Source: CAVSVP01 sp963731125
Lineage (GTDB): Bacteria; Pseudomonadota; Gammaproteobacteria; Competibacterales; Competibacteraceae
Direction of reading: 5' to 3'
Assembly (NCBI GenBank): GCA_963731125.1
Contig: CAVSVP010000033.1
Coordinates: 1 to 64,000, forward strand
Length of the DNA stretch: 64,000 bases
Shown: positions 17,380 through 27,252 of the stretch, piece after piece
Numbering within the stretch: the stretch's first letter is position 1
Layout: each line of letters opens with the position of its first letter
Position numbers and translations under genes: made by a program
The notes under the pieces: model-generated
Databases searched by the model: none
Seen by the model: only the letters and a program-made list of their open reading frames with translations
What the model was told of the DNA's origin: nothing

Positions 17380-20268
17380 ATGGGACGTAAGACTCGCGCG
17401 AATAAATCTAAAAAATCGGTTGTTTCCCTGAGAACTTATCACAGTGTGATGCAACTGCGGGCGGAAAGCTGGAAAAAACTTAAGGACAATGTCAGCCAGT
17501 TGGCTGAGGCGGTGGCTCAAGGGTACGACTATGAGGCCTTAAAACAACAGGTCACTGAAGGGCTGGATTTACTGGAGGTTTTCGACAGCTATTGGGCTTT
17601 TCCAAACCGTCAAGATCATCAGTATCTACGGAACCTTTTCCACGAAGGAGAATACGAAAAGCTGAGCCGGGTGACGGCGCGGATTAATCGGGCTCTCGTC
17701 AGTCTCTCTTATCGTAAAAAGCCGATTTCTCTGACCAGTGATGATGAAGTTGAGGGGCGGGAGGGGCCGGAAGACCATTTCGACGTTTATCAGGAAAGGG
17801 AACGGCAGGTGCAATTAGGCCGCCCCTATTTTGAGGTACTGATTGTCGATAACATATCGCCACGCGAAGAAGAAATACTGCGCGCCGGACTGTGTCGGAT
17901 GCGTAGTCCCGAAGATAAATTTGTGTATGAAATCGTAGTGGTTCCCAGCTTTGAAGACGCCTTAATCGCCATCTTGTTTAATTTTAATCTGCAAGCCTGC
18001 GTCATTCGCTACGACTTTCCGTTCAGGTCGGAAAACCAGTTTGATATCGTCCGTGAAATGCTGGACGATTTTGTGGGAAAAGAAAATTTGCATTTGCCGG
18101 AAAGCCAGTACGGACCCTTGCTAGGCGCTAAGATAGCAGAGCTTAGGCCGGAGTTGGATCTTTATTTGGTCTCCGATATGGCCGTTGAGGAAGTGGCGGG
18201 AAAGCTCTGCCGCAACTTTAGGCGGGTATTTTATCGGGACGAAGATTTTATCGAACTCAATTTCAGTATCCAGCGTGGGGTCAATGCCCGTTATCAAACG
18301 CCTTTTTTCACGGCGCTGAAAGAATACAGCAAGCAACCCACGGGTGTCTTCCATGCGCTGCCGATTTCCCGGGGCAAATCCATTATCAAATCCAATTGGA
18401 TTCAGGATATGCTCCAGTTTTACGGGCCTAATATTTTTATGGCCGAAACCTCGACCACTTCCGGAGGGTTGGATTCTCTGCTGGAGCCCGTCGGGACGCT
18501 AAAACAAGCGCAGGAACTGGCGGCACGGGCCTTTGGTGCTCGCAAAACTTACTTTGTCACCAATGGGACTTCTACTGGTAATAAAATCGTCGTGCAAGCG
18601 TTGGTCGAGCCCGGTGATATTGTTCTGGTAGATCGCAACTGCCATAAATCCCATCATTACGGCCTGGCATTGGCGGACGCTCAGGTAGCCTATCTGGATT
18701 CCTATCCCTTGGAAGATTACACCATGTACGGTGCCGTGCCGCTTCACCATATCAAGCAGACCCTGCTCAATTACCGCCGCGCCGGGTTGCTGGACCAGGT
18801 GAAAATGCTGCTGCTTACCAACTGCACCTTTGACGGCATGATCTACGATGTGGAACGGGTCATGGAAGAGTGCCTGGCCATCAAGCCGGATCTTATTTTC
18901 CTTTGGGACGAGGCGTGGTTTGCCTTTGCTGGGTTTCATCCTATCTATCGGCGGCGCACGGCGATGGCGGTCGCCACCCGCCTGCGGGAACGTTACCATA
19001 GCGCAGAATACCGCGCCCATTATGAGGCATTTAACAAGGGTTTTGCCAAACAGCATCTCGAGGATGATAAGGCCTGGCTGGCCACGCGACTGTTACCCGA
19101 CCCCGACAAGGTGCGCATCCGCGTTTATGCGACCCAATCCACCCATAAACGCCTGACGGCGCTACGCCAGGGTTCGATGATTCATATCTATGATCAGGAT
19201 TTTCACCAGAAGGTAGAGGACGCCTTCCACGAGGCTTATATGACCCATACCTCTACTTCACCCAATTATCAGATTCTGGCTTCACTGGACATTGGGCGGC
19301 GCCAGATGGTGCTGGAAGGCTTTGAGCTGGTGCAGCGCCAGACCGAGTTGGCCATGGCCTTACGAGAAGCGGTACACAGTCATTCGCTGTTGAGTAAATA
19401 TTTTGATTTTCTAACCATCGAGCATTTAATTCCTGAGGAATATCGCCCGTCCGGAACCAAATTTTACTTTAACCAGGAGCAGGGTTGGTCGCGCATGGAA
19501 ACGGCCTGGCAGCAGGATGAGTTTGTACTGGAGCCCAGTCACTTGACGCTGAATATTGGTCTGACCGGTATCGATGGGGACACGTTTAAGCATGAATACC
19601 TGATGGATAAGTATGGCATTCAGGTTAATAAGACGACGCGAAATACCGTACTGTTTATGACCAATATCGGCACCACGCGCAGTTCGGTCGCCTACCTTAT
19701 CGAAATTTTAGTCAAGATTGCTCAGGAGTTAGAGGAGGAGTTTGAAGAGTTGAGCCCTGTGGAACGGCGTTTGCGTCAACAACGGATTGCTGCGTTGACC
19801 CACGACAACCCGCCGCTGCCGAATTTCAGCCGGTTCCATGATGCTTTCCGAAGCAGTCCGCACAGCGATACCCGCGAAGGGAGGCTGCGTAAGGCTTTTT
19901 TTATGTCTTATAAGGACGAGTTGTGTGAATATCTGAAATTAACTAGCTTGCGCAAACATGTCGTCGCCGGTCGCGAAGTGGTATCGGCCATGTTTGTTAT
20001 CCCTTATCCACCGGGCTTTCCGGTGCTGGTGCCCGGTCAGATTATTAACGAAGCTACGCTGGCCTTTATGCAAGCACTGGATACCCGAGAAATCCATGGC
20101 TATCGGCCGGAACTTGGCTTTCGGGTTTTTACCGAGGAGGCTCTGCAGGCTGCATTGGTTGAAGAAACGGTTGCGCGACCGACGCTTTCCCGGGACGCCG
20201 TGTATACTCCAGAGGAGGTGTTATCCCCTGGACAGGAGGTTTTGCAAAGTGCATCGGAAGGCAAATAA
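17380..20268 (+). CDS. Orn/Lys/Arg decarboxylase, long form
   Basis: This 962-residue PLP enzyme decarboxylates a basic amino acid to a diamine or agmatine. Residues of about 130-310 form a response-regulator-like wing domain. The PLP domain follows with ETSTTSGGLDSLLEP, FVTNGTSTGNKIV, FLWDEAWFAF and the Schiff-base lysine near residue 590 in STHKRLTALRQGS. Typical inducible decarboxylases have 710-750 residues; here the extra length includes a basic N-terminal segment of about 120 residues. Lysine, ornithine and arginine cannot be told apart by eye; the glutarate genes nearby favour lysine. ATG 17380 follows AGGAGAG. Confidence 0.9.
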   Translation: MGRKTRANKSKKSVVSLRTYHSVMQLRAESWKKLKDNVSQLAEAVAQGYDYEALKQQVTEGLDLLEVFDSYWAFPNRQDHQYLRNLFHEGEYEKLSRVTARINRALVSLSYRKKPISLTSDDEVEGREGPEDHFDVYQERERQVQLGRPYFEVLIVDNISPREEEILRAGLCRMRSPEDKFVYEIVVVPSFEDALIAILFNFNLQACVIRYDFPFRSENQFDIVREMLDDFVGKENLHLPESQYGPLLGAKIAELRPELDLYLVSDMAVEEVAGKLCRNFRRVFYRDEDFIELNFSIQRGVNARYQTPFFTALKEYSKQPTGVFHALPISRGKSIIKSNWIQDMLQFYGPNIFMAETSTTSGGLDSLLEPVGTLKQAQELAARAFGARKTYFVTNGTSTGNKIVVQALVEPGDIVLVDRNCHKSHHYGLALADAQVAYLDSYPLEDYTMYGAVPLHHIKQTLLNYRRAGLLDQVKMLLLTNCTFDGMIYDVERVMEECLAIKPDLIFLWDEAWFAFAGFHPIYRRRTAMAVATRLRERYHSAEYRAHYEAFNKGFAKQHLEDDKAWLATRLLPDPDKVRIRVYATQSTHKRLTALRQGSMIHIYDQDFHQKVEDAFHEAYMTHTSTSPNYQILASLDIGRRQMVLEGFELVQRQTELAMALREAVHSHSLLSKYFDFLTIEHLIPEEYRPSGTKFYFNQEQGWSRMETAWQQDEFVLEPSHLTLNIGLTGIDGDTFKHEYLMDKYGIQVNKTTRNTVLFMTNIGTTRSSVAYLIEILVKIAQELEEEFEELSPVERRLRQQRIAALTHDNPPLPNFSRFHDAFRSSPHSDTREGRLRKAFFMSYKDELCEYLKLTSLRKHVVAGREVVSAMFVIPYPPGFPVLVPGQIINEATLAFMQALDTREIHGYRPELGFRVFTEEALQAALVEETVARPTLSRDAVYTPEEVLSPGQEVLQSASEGK

Positions 20269-20342
20269 CGAAACGGCTGGCACTGGTGCTCTGAAATGGC
20301 GACTGGCGAGAACGAGGCAAACCATCCAAGAGGCGAATGAGA

Positions 20343-21800
20343 ATGCATAAACCTTTACAAGGTATTTCCGGTATTCGGCGATTTTTCCACCGCACCAAAC
20401 GGCCGATCTTTTTTATTAGTGCCACCAATTTCAATCTGCTGGGCATGGACGAATGGGTAAGGGGTTTTAAATATATCTCCTATATCGATTGCTACGATGG
20501 TCAGCATCCCAATGTCTTCGTGCCGAGTGAAATCCTACACCCGGAGTTCGAAAGTATTGAAGATATCAACAATTATCTTCTAGAACATAAGGAAGTGATC
20601 GACTATATCAACAGTCAAGGCAGTAATCCGGTGGCCGTGTTTCTTATGTTTAACGAGCAGACCGAGGCGATCTGCAAGGAGTTGGGCATTGATATCTGGT
20701 TTCCGCCGGCGGCACTGCGCAGTCGCTGCGACAATAAAATGGAAACGGTGCGCATCGGGAACGCAGCGGGCGTGCCGAGCGTACCCAATGCCCTTGCCAA
20801 GGTGGAAAGCTACGAACATCTCTGCGCTATCGCCGAAGAGCACCAGTTAAGCAACGATCTTGTGATTCAGACGGCCTTTGGGGATTCCGGCCATACCACA
20901 TTTTTTATTTCCAGTGAGGCAGACTGGCATAAGCATGCCGATGAAATCACCTGCGATCCGGAAGTGAAAATCATGAAGCGGATTAACTGCCGGGGTTCAA
21001 CATTGGAAGCCTGTACCACCAAGCAGGGCACCATTGTGGGGCCTTTACTGACCGAAGTCGTAGGTGCCCGGGAACTGACTCCCTACCGGGGCGGTTGGTG
21101 CGGCAACGAGATTTTTCCTGGCGCCTTTACCCAGGAAATTCGCGATAAGGCTCGGGACTATACCTTTAGCTTTGGCCAGCAGCTGCGCAAAGAAGGCTAT
21201 CGAGGGTATTTTGATCTCGATTATTTAATCGACCTGGATAATGGCGAAATCTATCTGGGTGAACTGAATCCCCGGGTAACCGGTGCCAGCTCTATGACCA
21301 ATCACGCCGCCTTTGCCCATGCTGACGCGCCGTTGTTTCTGTTTCATCTGCTGGAATTCGCCGGTGTCGAGTTCGAGTTCGATGTGGACGATCTCAATGC
21401 CCGTTGGTCCGACCCGGAATATATCGACAGCTGGTGTCAGCTGGTGATCAAGCATACGGAAAACAACGTCGATATCGTCACCAAGGCGCCTGCGACCGGC
21501 ATTTGGAAGATGAGCGACGATGGTTCCATCGCCTATAGCCGTTTCGATTACCACCGGCGGGCCGTGGCCAGCGAACGCGAAGCCTTTTTCCTGAGAATTA
21601 CCGGTCCTGACGACTATCGCTACGAAGGAGCTGACCTGGGTATTCTGGTGATGCGCGGACGCTCCATGAAAGATGACTTTACGCTGAATGACCGGGCAAG
21701 AGCGTGGATCAAGGGAATCTTGAGTCACTACGAGGACTGGCCCTTACCGACGGCGCAAATCGAAGCGGCGCCGACGGCGGGTGCCTTCAAGATTCTCTAG
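20343..21800 (+). CDS. ATP-grasp ligase, copy 1
   Basis: This 485-residue protein resembles biotin-carboxylase-type ATP-grasp enzymes, which join a carboxylate to an amine or thiol through an acyl phosphate. The nucleotide/Mg site is visible as FDLDYLIDLDNGEIYLGELN followed by PRVTGAS, with DLVIQTAFGDSGHTTF as the glycine-rich lid. No biotin or carboxyltransferase domain is present. It lies 75 bp after the decarboxylase and next to a C45 hydrolase, so an amide made on the decarboxylation product is plausible (inference). The start at 20343 has better spacing from AGAGG than 20337. A paralogue lies at 55489-56943. Confidence 0.8.
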   Translation: MHKPLQGISGIRRFFHRTKRPIFFISATNFNLLGMDEWVRGFKYISYIDCYDGQHPNVFVPSEILHPEFESIEDINNYLLEHKEVIDYINSQGSNPVAVFLMFNEQTEAICKELGIDIWFPPAALRSRCDNKMETVRIGNAAGVPSVPNALAKVESYEHLCAIAEEHQLSNDLVIQTAFGDSGHTTFFISSEADWHKHADEITCDPEVKIMKRINCRGSTLEACTTKQGTIVGPLLTEVVGARELTPYRGGWCGNEIFPGAFTQEIRDKARDYTFSFGQQLRKEGYRGYFDLDYLIDLDNGEIYLGELNPRVTGASSMTNHAAFAHADAPLFLFHLLEFAGVEFEFDVDDLNARWSDPEYIDSWCQLVIKHTENNVDIVTKAPATGIWKMSDDGSIAYSRFDYHRRAVASEREAFFLRITGPDDYRYEGADLGILVMRGRSMKDDFTLNDRARAWIKGILSHYEDWPLPTAQIEAAPTAGAFKIL

Positions 21801-21822
21801 ATCGGGGTGGCATCGTTTAGCC

Positions 21823-22821
21823 GTGGAGCGTATTTTTGCAGCGATTCAAGAAAACCTGCCGGGTCCTAAATGGCAGTCTCTCTTCCAAAAACACTGGCCG
21901 GCCTATAAGCGCTGGTTTTTAAGCGAGGGAGATAAGACGCGACCCTTTTACCTAAGCTCGTTGCGGGCCATGCGCCAACATATGCCGGAACTGCTGCCCA
22001 CCTACGAACGCCTGGTAGAGCTGGCCGGCGGCGGTGACTTGGCCGCCCGCTTTCTCTCGTTGTATTGTCCTCCGCCTTATGTCAGCGGTTGTTCTCAGGC
22101 GGTGTGGCCAGGTGCTGAGCCGCTGTTAGTCCGCAATTACGATTACAGTCCGCAGCTTTTCGAGGCAGTGATCGTAAACACCGCCTGGAACGGCCGTCAG
22201 GTCATCGCGATGAGTGATTGTTTATGGGGTGTAGTGGATGGCTTTAACGAGGACGGGTTGGTGGTTTCGCTGACCTTTGGTGGCCGACGCGTCGTGGGTG
22301 ATGGGTTTGGCGTACCTGTGTTGCTGCGCTACATCTTAGAATTCTGCACTACGGTAGCGGAGGCCATGGACGTGCTCAAGCGGGTGCCGACGCATATGGC
22401 TTACAATGTGACGGCCTTGGATCGCGGCGGCGTCTTCCGTACCGCTTATATTGGGCCGGATCGACCGGCGTTAATCAAACCCGCGCCCATTACCACCAAT
22501 CACCAGCGGCGGGTAGAGTGGCATCAGCACGCTCATGCCACGGCAACCCTCGAGCGGGAACGGTTTCTGTATTTTCGGTTGCGGGAAAGCAGCGATACGC
22601 CTGACAAATTGTTGCAGGCTTTCTTGCATTCGCCGGTGTATTCCACCGCTTACGGGCGTGGCTTTGGCACGCTATACACAGCAATCTATCGCCCGGTGAC
22701 CGGCGAGGCGGAGTACCGCTGGCCAAATGGAGGTTGGCGCCAGTCTTTCGGTGCTTTTCAAGAAGGCACTTGTGCCGTGAACTTCCCCCATGTGCCCGAT
22801 TCGCTTGAGTTATTGCACTAG
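21823..22821 (+). CDS. C45-type Ntn-hydrolase / acyltransferase, copy 1
   Basis: This protein of 332 residues belongs to the acyl-CoA:6-aminopenicillanate acyltransferase (peptidase C45) family, whose members self-cleave before a cysteine that then makes or breaks amide bonds. The nucleophile is Cys90 in SGCSQAVW, followed by LLVRNYDYSP and ITTNHQRR. The start GTG 21823 is inferred: it places the cysteine at residue 90, exactly as in copy 2. A longer frame from GTG 21781 overlaps the ligase. Fusion-like coupling to the ATP-grasp gene suggests the pair act on one substrate. Confidence 0.78.
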   Translation: MERIFAAIQENLPGPKWQSLFQKHWPAYKRWFLSEGDKTRPFYLSSLRAMRQHMPELLPTYERLVELAGGGDLAARFLSLYCPPPYVSGCSQAVWPGAEPLLVRNYDYSPQLFEAVIVNTAWNGRQVIAMSDCLWGVVDGFNEDGLVVSLTFGGRRVVGDGFGVPVLLRYILEFCTTVAEAMDVLKRVPTHMAYNVTALDRGGVFRTAYIGPDRPALIKPAPITTNHQRRVEWHQHAHATATLERERFLYFRLRESSDTPDKLLQAFLHSPVYSTAYGRGFGTLYTAIYRPVTGEAEYRWPNGGWRQSFGAFQEGTCAVNFPHVPDSLELLH

Positions 22822-22863
22822 CTTGCCCTAATTCAACCCTAGAAATTTTATAATTTTTCCGAA

Positions 22864-23784
22864 CTAGCCATCTTCTTTGATGGCCGCCTTTTCATCAGTT
22901 TCCTGGACATGGGCGTTCGGTGATTTTGCGATAGGTTCGCGGCCGGGTTTGACCAGCGGTCCTAGGGAATGCAGGTAAGCATTGTCCCAGTTTTTTCGGT
23001 CATAGACACTGAAATCAACGGTCCGGTCGCGAAAACTTTTCAGGGTCTGCCCCAGTCCCCTGAGCCCATTATCGCGCTGACGCCGAACCTGATCGAAGTC
23101 AATCTCGATGGGAATCATATCTTCCTGGACGCTCGATTGATGCAGAAACCGGCCCGAAGGGTCGACTACGCAGGAACGGCCATTGCCGCCGGCACCTAAG
23201 CCATTGATGTCGAAGACATAGCTCTGGAATATGGCCGCGGTGGAATGGGCCATTGACAGTTCAACGTCTCTATCGATGGTATACGTCAGCACCGGATGAA
23301 GAATCACTTCAGCGCCCATGGCGGTGAGAGTTCTTACCGTTTCCGGAAACCACATGTCATAGCAGATTAAGACGCCAAAGCGTCCGGCACCTTCGACATC
23401 AAACACCAAGAACTCATCGCCCGCCTGTACCCCCTTCTCATAGGGTTGGAAAGGGAATAGCTTGCGATAACGGCCAATGACCTCGCCTTGAGGATTGATA
23501 ACGGACGCGGTGTTGTAGATCATGCCGTCGCGCCGTTCAAACATCGAGCCGGGCAGTAACCAGATGTCGTGCCGTGCAGCCATCTCTTGAAACTCTTTTT
23601 CGGCGGGACCGGGTAGCTTTTGAGCATGTTCATGCAGTGGTCCATAGGGCGCCAACTCGCTGAACATGACCATTTGCACCCAAGGATAGAGATGCATTAG
23701 CGTATCCAGCCGATGGCGCATCGTATCGATATTCCTATGGGGCGAGATATACATCTGAATGCCGGCAATGGCAAAGGGTGTCAT
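22864..23784 (-). CDS. Carbon-nitrogen hydrolase (nitrilase superfamily), copy 2
   Basis: This 306-residue amidase has the intact Glu43 (MFSELAPYG), Lys108 (GRYRKLFPF) and Cys141 (LICYDMWFPE) triad. In the superfamily such enzymes hydrolyse amides, including N-carbamoylputrescine and 5-aminovaleramide, both polyamine/lysine breakdown steps (family knowledge). It is convergent with the C45 gene and nearly identical in plan to the frameshifted copy at 16259. The C-terminal 30 residues are charged and probably disordered. AGGAG lies eight bases before ATG 23784. Confidence 0.9.
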   Translation of the reverse strand: MTPFAIAGIQMYISPHRNIDTMRHRLDTLMHLYPWVQMVMFSELAPYGPLHEHAQKLPGPAEKEFQEMAARHDIWLLPGSMFERRDGMIYNTASVINPQGEVIGRYRKLFPFQPYEKGVQAGDEFLVFDVEGAGRFGVLICYDMWFPETVRTLTAMGAEVILHPVLTYTIDRDVELSMAHSTAAIFQSYVFDINGLGAGGNGRSCVVDPSGRFLHQSSVQEDMIPIEIDFDQVRRQRDNGLRGLGQTLKSFRDRTVDFSVYDRKNWDNAYLHSLGPLVKPGREPIAKSPNAHVQETDEKAAIKEDG

Positions 23785-23834
23785 GGTGATAAACTCCTAG
23801 TTAATTGAGTGATAGAAGATCTGATGCAAGTTCA

Positions 23835-24305
23835 TCAACCGCCAAATGCCGCCTTGGCACGTTCAGCAATTTCCTCCGGGGAAAGTTTTCTACGGCGGCT
23901 CGCTAAAGACCAATAATGCCCAAACGGATCGACGACTTTTCCATAACGGTCGCCCCAATAGACGTCTTGCAGAGGAAAGAGCACCTGTACCCCGGCCTGC
24001 AATGCCTGCATCCACAGGGAATCCACATCTCTCACATAAAGATGAATGGTGACTGAGGAACCACCGAATGCCAAAGGGGATCTGATGCCGATGCTAGGTA
24101 ATTCGTCGCTTAGCAAAATCAGGGAATCTCCAATCTGCAGTTCTGCTTGCGCGATCGACACGCCATCGATCCCAAGAATACGGCCATGTTCTTCTGCCCC
24201 AAAGGCATTCTTGTAGAATTCAATGGCGGCATTGGCATCCTGCACCACCAGGAACGGCGTCACCGTGTGATAGCCTCTGGGAATAGGGTTGACCTTTTCA
24301 GTCAT
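23835..24305 (-). CDS. VOC-family (glyoxalase/PhnB-like) protein
   Basis: This 156-residue protein has two beta-alpha-beta-beta-beta units: TPFLVVQDANAAIEFYKNAF and a second half with VTIHLYVRDVDSLWMQALQA, ending DRYGKVVDPFGHYWSLASR. That is the PhnB/YdhR-like branch of the vicinal-oxygen-chelate family, whose reactions vary. It lies between the nitrilase and CaiB genes on the same strand, so it may serve the same pathway; the role is unknown. Confidence 0.85.
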   Translation of the reverse strand: MTEKVNPIPRGYHTVTPFLVVQDANAAIEFYKNAFGAEEHGRILGIDGVSIAQAELQIGDSLILLSDELPSIGIRSPLAFGGSSVTIHLYVRDVDSLWMQALQAGVQVLFPLQDVYWGDRYGKVVDPFGHYWSLASRRRKLSPEEIAERAKAAFGG

Positions 24306-24436
24306 AGTTGCCTCCTGTTGCGCTAGCCTAGCTGTCAGTGCTTGTTAAGATGGAGCTCTAGCGAAGCCGATTGTTTTACCAAACCTTACCAGGTATAGAG
24401 GCGATGCAACAAGATTTCTTCGCTAGTCAATGCTGC

Positions 24437-25660
24437 TTAAATAATGCCGCCGGCACGCAGGGTGTTGATATCGGCTGCATTGAGTCCCAACCAGTCGCTC
24501 AACACTTCATCGGTGTGCTGGCTAAGCGTCGGTGGTGGCCGCCGGTACTGAACCGGGGTGGCGGAAAATCGCAAGGGACTGGCCACCGTCGGCACGGCGC
24601 CGGCGAGCGGGTGAGGCAATGTTACACGCATTTCCCGATGTTGTATTTGCGGATCTGCAAAGACTTTATCCAGGGTATTAATAGGACCGCAAGGGATACC
24701 GGCTGCTTCCAGTTCGGTTAACCAAACCTGGGTGCCGCGTTGCGTCAAAATAGTCTGGAGGATGGGAATCAATGTCTCCCGATACTGTACCCGTGCAGCG
24801 TTACGGGCAAAGCGCTCGTCGCTAGCCAGCTCGGGACGCCCGACCAGTTCACAGAAGCGGGCGAACTGCCGGTCGTTGCCCACGGCGAGAATGAGACAGC
24901 CATCCGCCGCGGCAAAGACTTGATAAGGCACGATATTAGGATGCGCATTGCCGAGCCGCTCCGGCGGCTTACCGGAGACCAGGTAGTTCATTGCCTGATT
25001 GGCAAGGCAGGCGAGTTGCACGTCCAGCAGGGCCAAATCAATATGCTGTCCTGTTCCGGTCTGATCCCGGTGGGCTAGAGCCGCCAGGACGGCTACGGTG
25101 GCATACATGCCGGCCAATACATCGGCCAGGGCGACGCCGACTTTTTGCGGGCCGCCGCCGGGAGCGTTATCGCGCTCACCGGTGATGCTCATCAGCCCTC
25201 CCATCCCCTGGATCATAAAGTCATAACCGGGACGCTGGCGGTAGGGTCCTGTTTGCCCAAAACCCGTGATGGAGCAGTAAATCAACCCGGGATTGCTCTC
25301 CTTAAGAGAAGCGTAATCGAGGCCGTATTTAGCCAGCCCCCCCACTTTAAAGTTTTCCAGCAGGATATCCGTCCGGCTGGCGAGCTGGCGTACGAGCCCT
25401 TGTCCGGCCTCCTGGGTGATATCGACGGTGACGGACTTTTTGCCCCGGTTAGCAGATAAGTAGTAGGCAGATTCAGTGGTGTCAAGCCCTTGTTCATCTT
25501 GCAAATAAGGCGGCCCCCAGGCACGGGTGTCGTCGCCCTTGCCGGGTTGCTCCACTTTAATGACCTCGGCTCCTAAGTCCGCCAGAATCTGGCCTGCCCA
25601 AGGACCTGCCAACACCCGGCTAAGATCCAGTACCCGAATATGGGAAAGTGCGCCGTTCAT
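24437..25660 (-). CDS. CaiB/BaiF family CoA-transferase, probable glutarate CoA-transferase
   Basis: This 407-residue class III CoA-transferase has VLDLSRVLAGPWAGQILADL at the N-terminus, NRGKKSVTVD, and the region GVALADVLAGMYAT that holds the catalytic Asp. These enzymes move CoA between acids through an aspartyl-CoA thioester. It is followed 20 bp upstream on the same strand by glutaryl-CoA dehydrogenase. In many bacteria and in mitochondria (SUGCT) this pairing activates glutarate to glutaryl-CoA. The specific substrate is inferred from this context. Confidence 0.85.
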   Translation of the reverse strand: MNGALSHIRVLDLSRVLAGPWAGQILADLGAEVIKVEQPGKGDDTRAWGPPYLQDEQGLDTTESAYYLSANRGKKSVTVDITQEAGQGLVRQLASRTDILLENFKVGGLAKYGLDYASLKESNPGLIYCSITGFGQTGPYRQRPGYDFMIQGMGGLMSITGERDNAPGGGPQKVGVALADVLAGMYATVAVLAALAHRDQTGTGQHIDLALLDVQLACLANQAMNYLVSGKPPERLGNAHPNIVPYQVFAAADGCLILAVGNDRQFARFCELVGRPELASDERFARNAARVQYRETLIPILQTILTQRGTQVWLTELEAAGIPCGPINTLDKVFADPQIQHREMRVTLPHPLAGAVPTVASPLRFSATPVQYRRPPPTLSQHTDEVLSDWLGLNAADINTLRAGGII

Positions 25661-25680
25661 GATCGATTTTCCTGTATCGC

Positions 25681-26862
25681 CTAACCCGTAAAGGCTGGTA
25701 TCCCCGTCTGGGTATTACCCAGAATCAGGGCATGAATGTCATGGGTTCCTTCATAAGTATTGACCGCCTCCAGATTCATCATATGGCGGATCACGTGGAA
25801 GCCGTCGGCAATGCCATTGCCGCCGTGCATATCCCGGGCCATGCGCGCGATATCCAGCGCTTTGCCGCAGTTGTTGCGTTTAATGAGCGATATCATTGCC
25901 GGCGCCATCTTGTCCGCATCAAACAGCCGTCCGACCTGCAGGGCCGCTTGCAGCCCCAGGGTGATTTCGGTTTGCATATCGGCCAGCTTTTTCTGGATGA
26001 GCTGATTGGCGGCAAGGGGCCGGCCGAATTGTTTGCGGTCCAGGGTGTACTGGCGTGCTGCATGCCAGCAACATTCAGCCGCTCCCATAGCGCCCCAGGC
26101 GATGCCATAGCGGGCCCGGTTAAGGCAGCCAAAGGGGCCTTTAAGGCCGGAGATATTGGGCAAGAGGTTTTCCTCGGACACAAACACGTCGTTCATGACG
26201 ATTTCGCCGGTCACGGATGCCCGTAAAGAAAACTTACCCTCGATCTTAGGAGCGGAGAGACCTTCCATGCCTTTTTCCAGGAGGAAACCGCGAATCGTGT
26301 CGGTATCGTCTTTGGCCCAGACAACGAAGATATCCGCAATAGGAGAATTGGTAATCCACATTTTGCTGCCATTGAGGACATAGCCCCCGTTAATCTTGCG
26401 GGCGCGCGTCTTCATACCGGCAGGATCGGAACCGTAATCCGGTTCGGTGAGCCCAAAGCAACCAATCCATTCGCCGGTGGCCAATCTGGGCAGGTATTTT
26501 TCCCGCTGGGCCTCGGTGCCGTAGGCATGGATCGGATACATGACCAGGCTGGACTGAACGCTCATCGCGGAGCGATAACCGCTATCCACCCGCTCCACTT
26601 CCCGGGCAATCAGCCCATAGCAGACATAGTTGAGATCTGCGCAGCCGTACCCTCTGATGGTGGAACCGAGAAAGCCCAATTCCCCCATTTCATCCATAAT
26701 TTCTCGATCAAAACGCTCGTAGCGATTCGCCTCAAGGATGCGGGGCAGCAAGCGCGCTTGACAGTAGTCGCGGGCACTATCGCGTACCATGCGTTCTTCG
26801 CTAGACAGTTGCGTTTCGAGCAACAAGGGATCATCCCACTGAAATACGGTTTGGGCGGACAT
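25681..26862 (-). CDS. gcdH: Glutaryl-CoA dehydrogenase
   Basis: This 393-residue FAD acyl-CoA dehydrogenase oxidises and decarboxylates glutaryl-CoA to crotonyl-CoA, the end of lysine/tryptophan breakdown. Signatures: FGLTEPDYGSDPAGM, WITNSPIADIFVVWAKD, and NTYEGTHDIHALILG, where the Glu near residue 371 is the catalytic base; the ThrHisAspIle ending is characteristic of GcdH rather than other acyl-CoA dehydrogenases. It heads a minus-strand operon with caiB. A palindrome at 26900-26921 lies in its promoter region. Confidence 0.93.
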   Translation of the reverse strand: MSAQTVFQWDDPLLLETQLSSEERMVRDSARDYCQARLLPRILEANRYERFDREIMDEMGELGFLGSTIRGYGCADLNYVCYGLIAREVERVDSGYRSAMSVQSSLVMYPIHAYGTEAQREKYLPRLATGEWIGCFGLTEPDYGSDPAGMKTRARKINGGYVLNGSKMWITNSPIADIFVVWAKDDTDTIRGFLLEKGMEGLSAPKIEGKFSLRASVTGEIVMNDVFVSEENLLPNISGLKGPFGCLNRARYGIAWGAMGAAECCWHAARQYTLDRKQFGRPLAANQLIQKKLADMQTEITLGLQAALQVGRLFDADKMAPAMISLIKRNNCGKALDIARMARDMHGGNGIADGFHVIRHMMNLEAVNTYEGTHDIHALILGNTQTGIPAFTG

Positions 26863-26900
26863 AATGTACTCCTCCGATTATCTGGTTGCTGACTATAGCA

Positions 26901-26920
26901 TTGTTTAATAAATTAAACAA
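26901..26920. promoter_or_regulatory. Palindromic operator candidate upstream of gcdH
   Basis: TTGTTTAATAAATTAAACAA is a perfect inverted repeat (22 bp when extended by one base on each side), about 40 bp upstream of the gcdH start. The same frame TTGTT-N10-AACAW recurs at 37529-37548 and 57106-57125. The rest of the 390-bp gap up to 27252 is AT-rich near gcdH and holds no gene I can support. Confidence 0.65.
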
Positions 26921-27252
26921 TTTTATTGTTTTTATCCTTTTTCTGGATTATCTATGTTGCTCAAGACTAAGCCAACTTTTTAAGTTTATTTTTTAGGATA
27001 GGAATGGGATAAAGTTGACTGTCCGCCAGTTGATTGGATCGGTTTTACGCCATAAAAATGATTAAAAATTAATCAATTTCCTCCGGCGACCTCATGCGTG
27101 AAATCGCTGCGCAAAACCCTTCCAGGCCGGTAACGGTAAAGCAAAATAGGATCAATAGAACCGTCTGTCAGCGAGGAGCTTGCGATTCGAGGTGCGGACG
27201 GCTAACTCTCGGGCATGAGCCGTTCTCGCTAGGCACAATGCTCGCCTTTCCC

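Noticed and set aside
20343..21800. Calling the ATP-grasp proteins biotin carboxylase
   Set aside because: Only the ATP-grasp core is shared; no biotin carrier or carboxyltransferase genes occur nearby.
22864..23784. Calling the nitrilase DavA (5-aminovaleramidase)
   Set aside because: The context is suggestive, but no DavB lysine monooxygenase is present and superfamily motifs do not fix the substrate.
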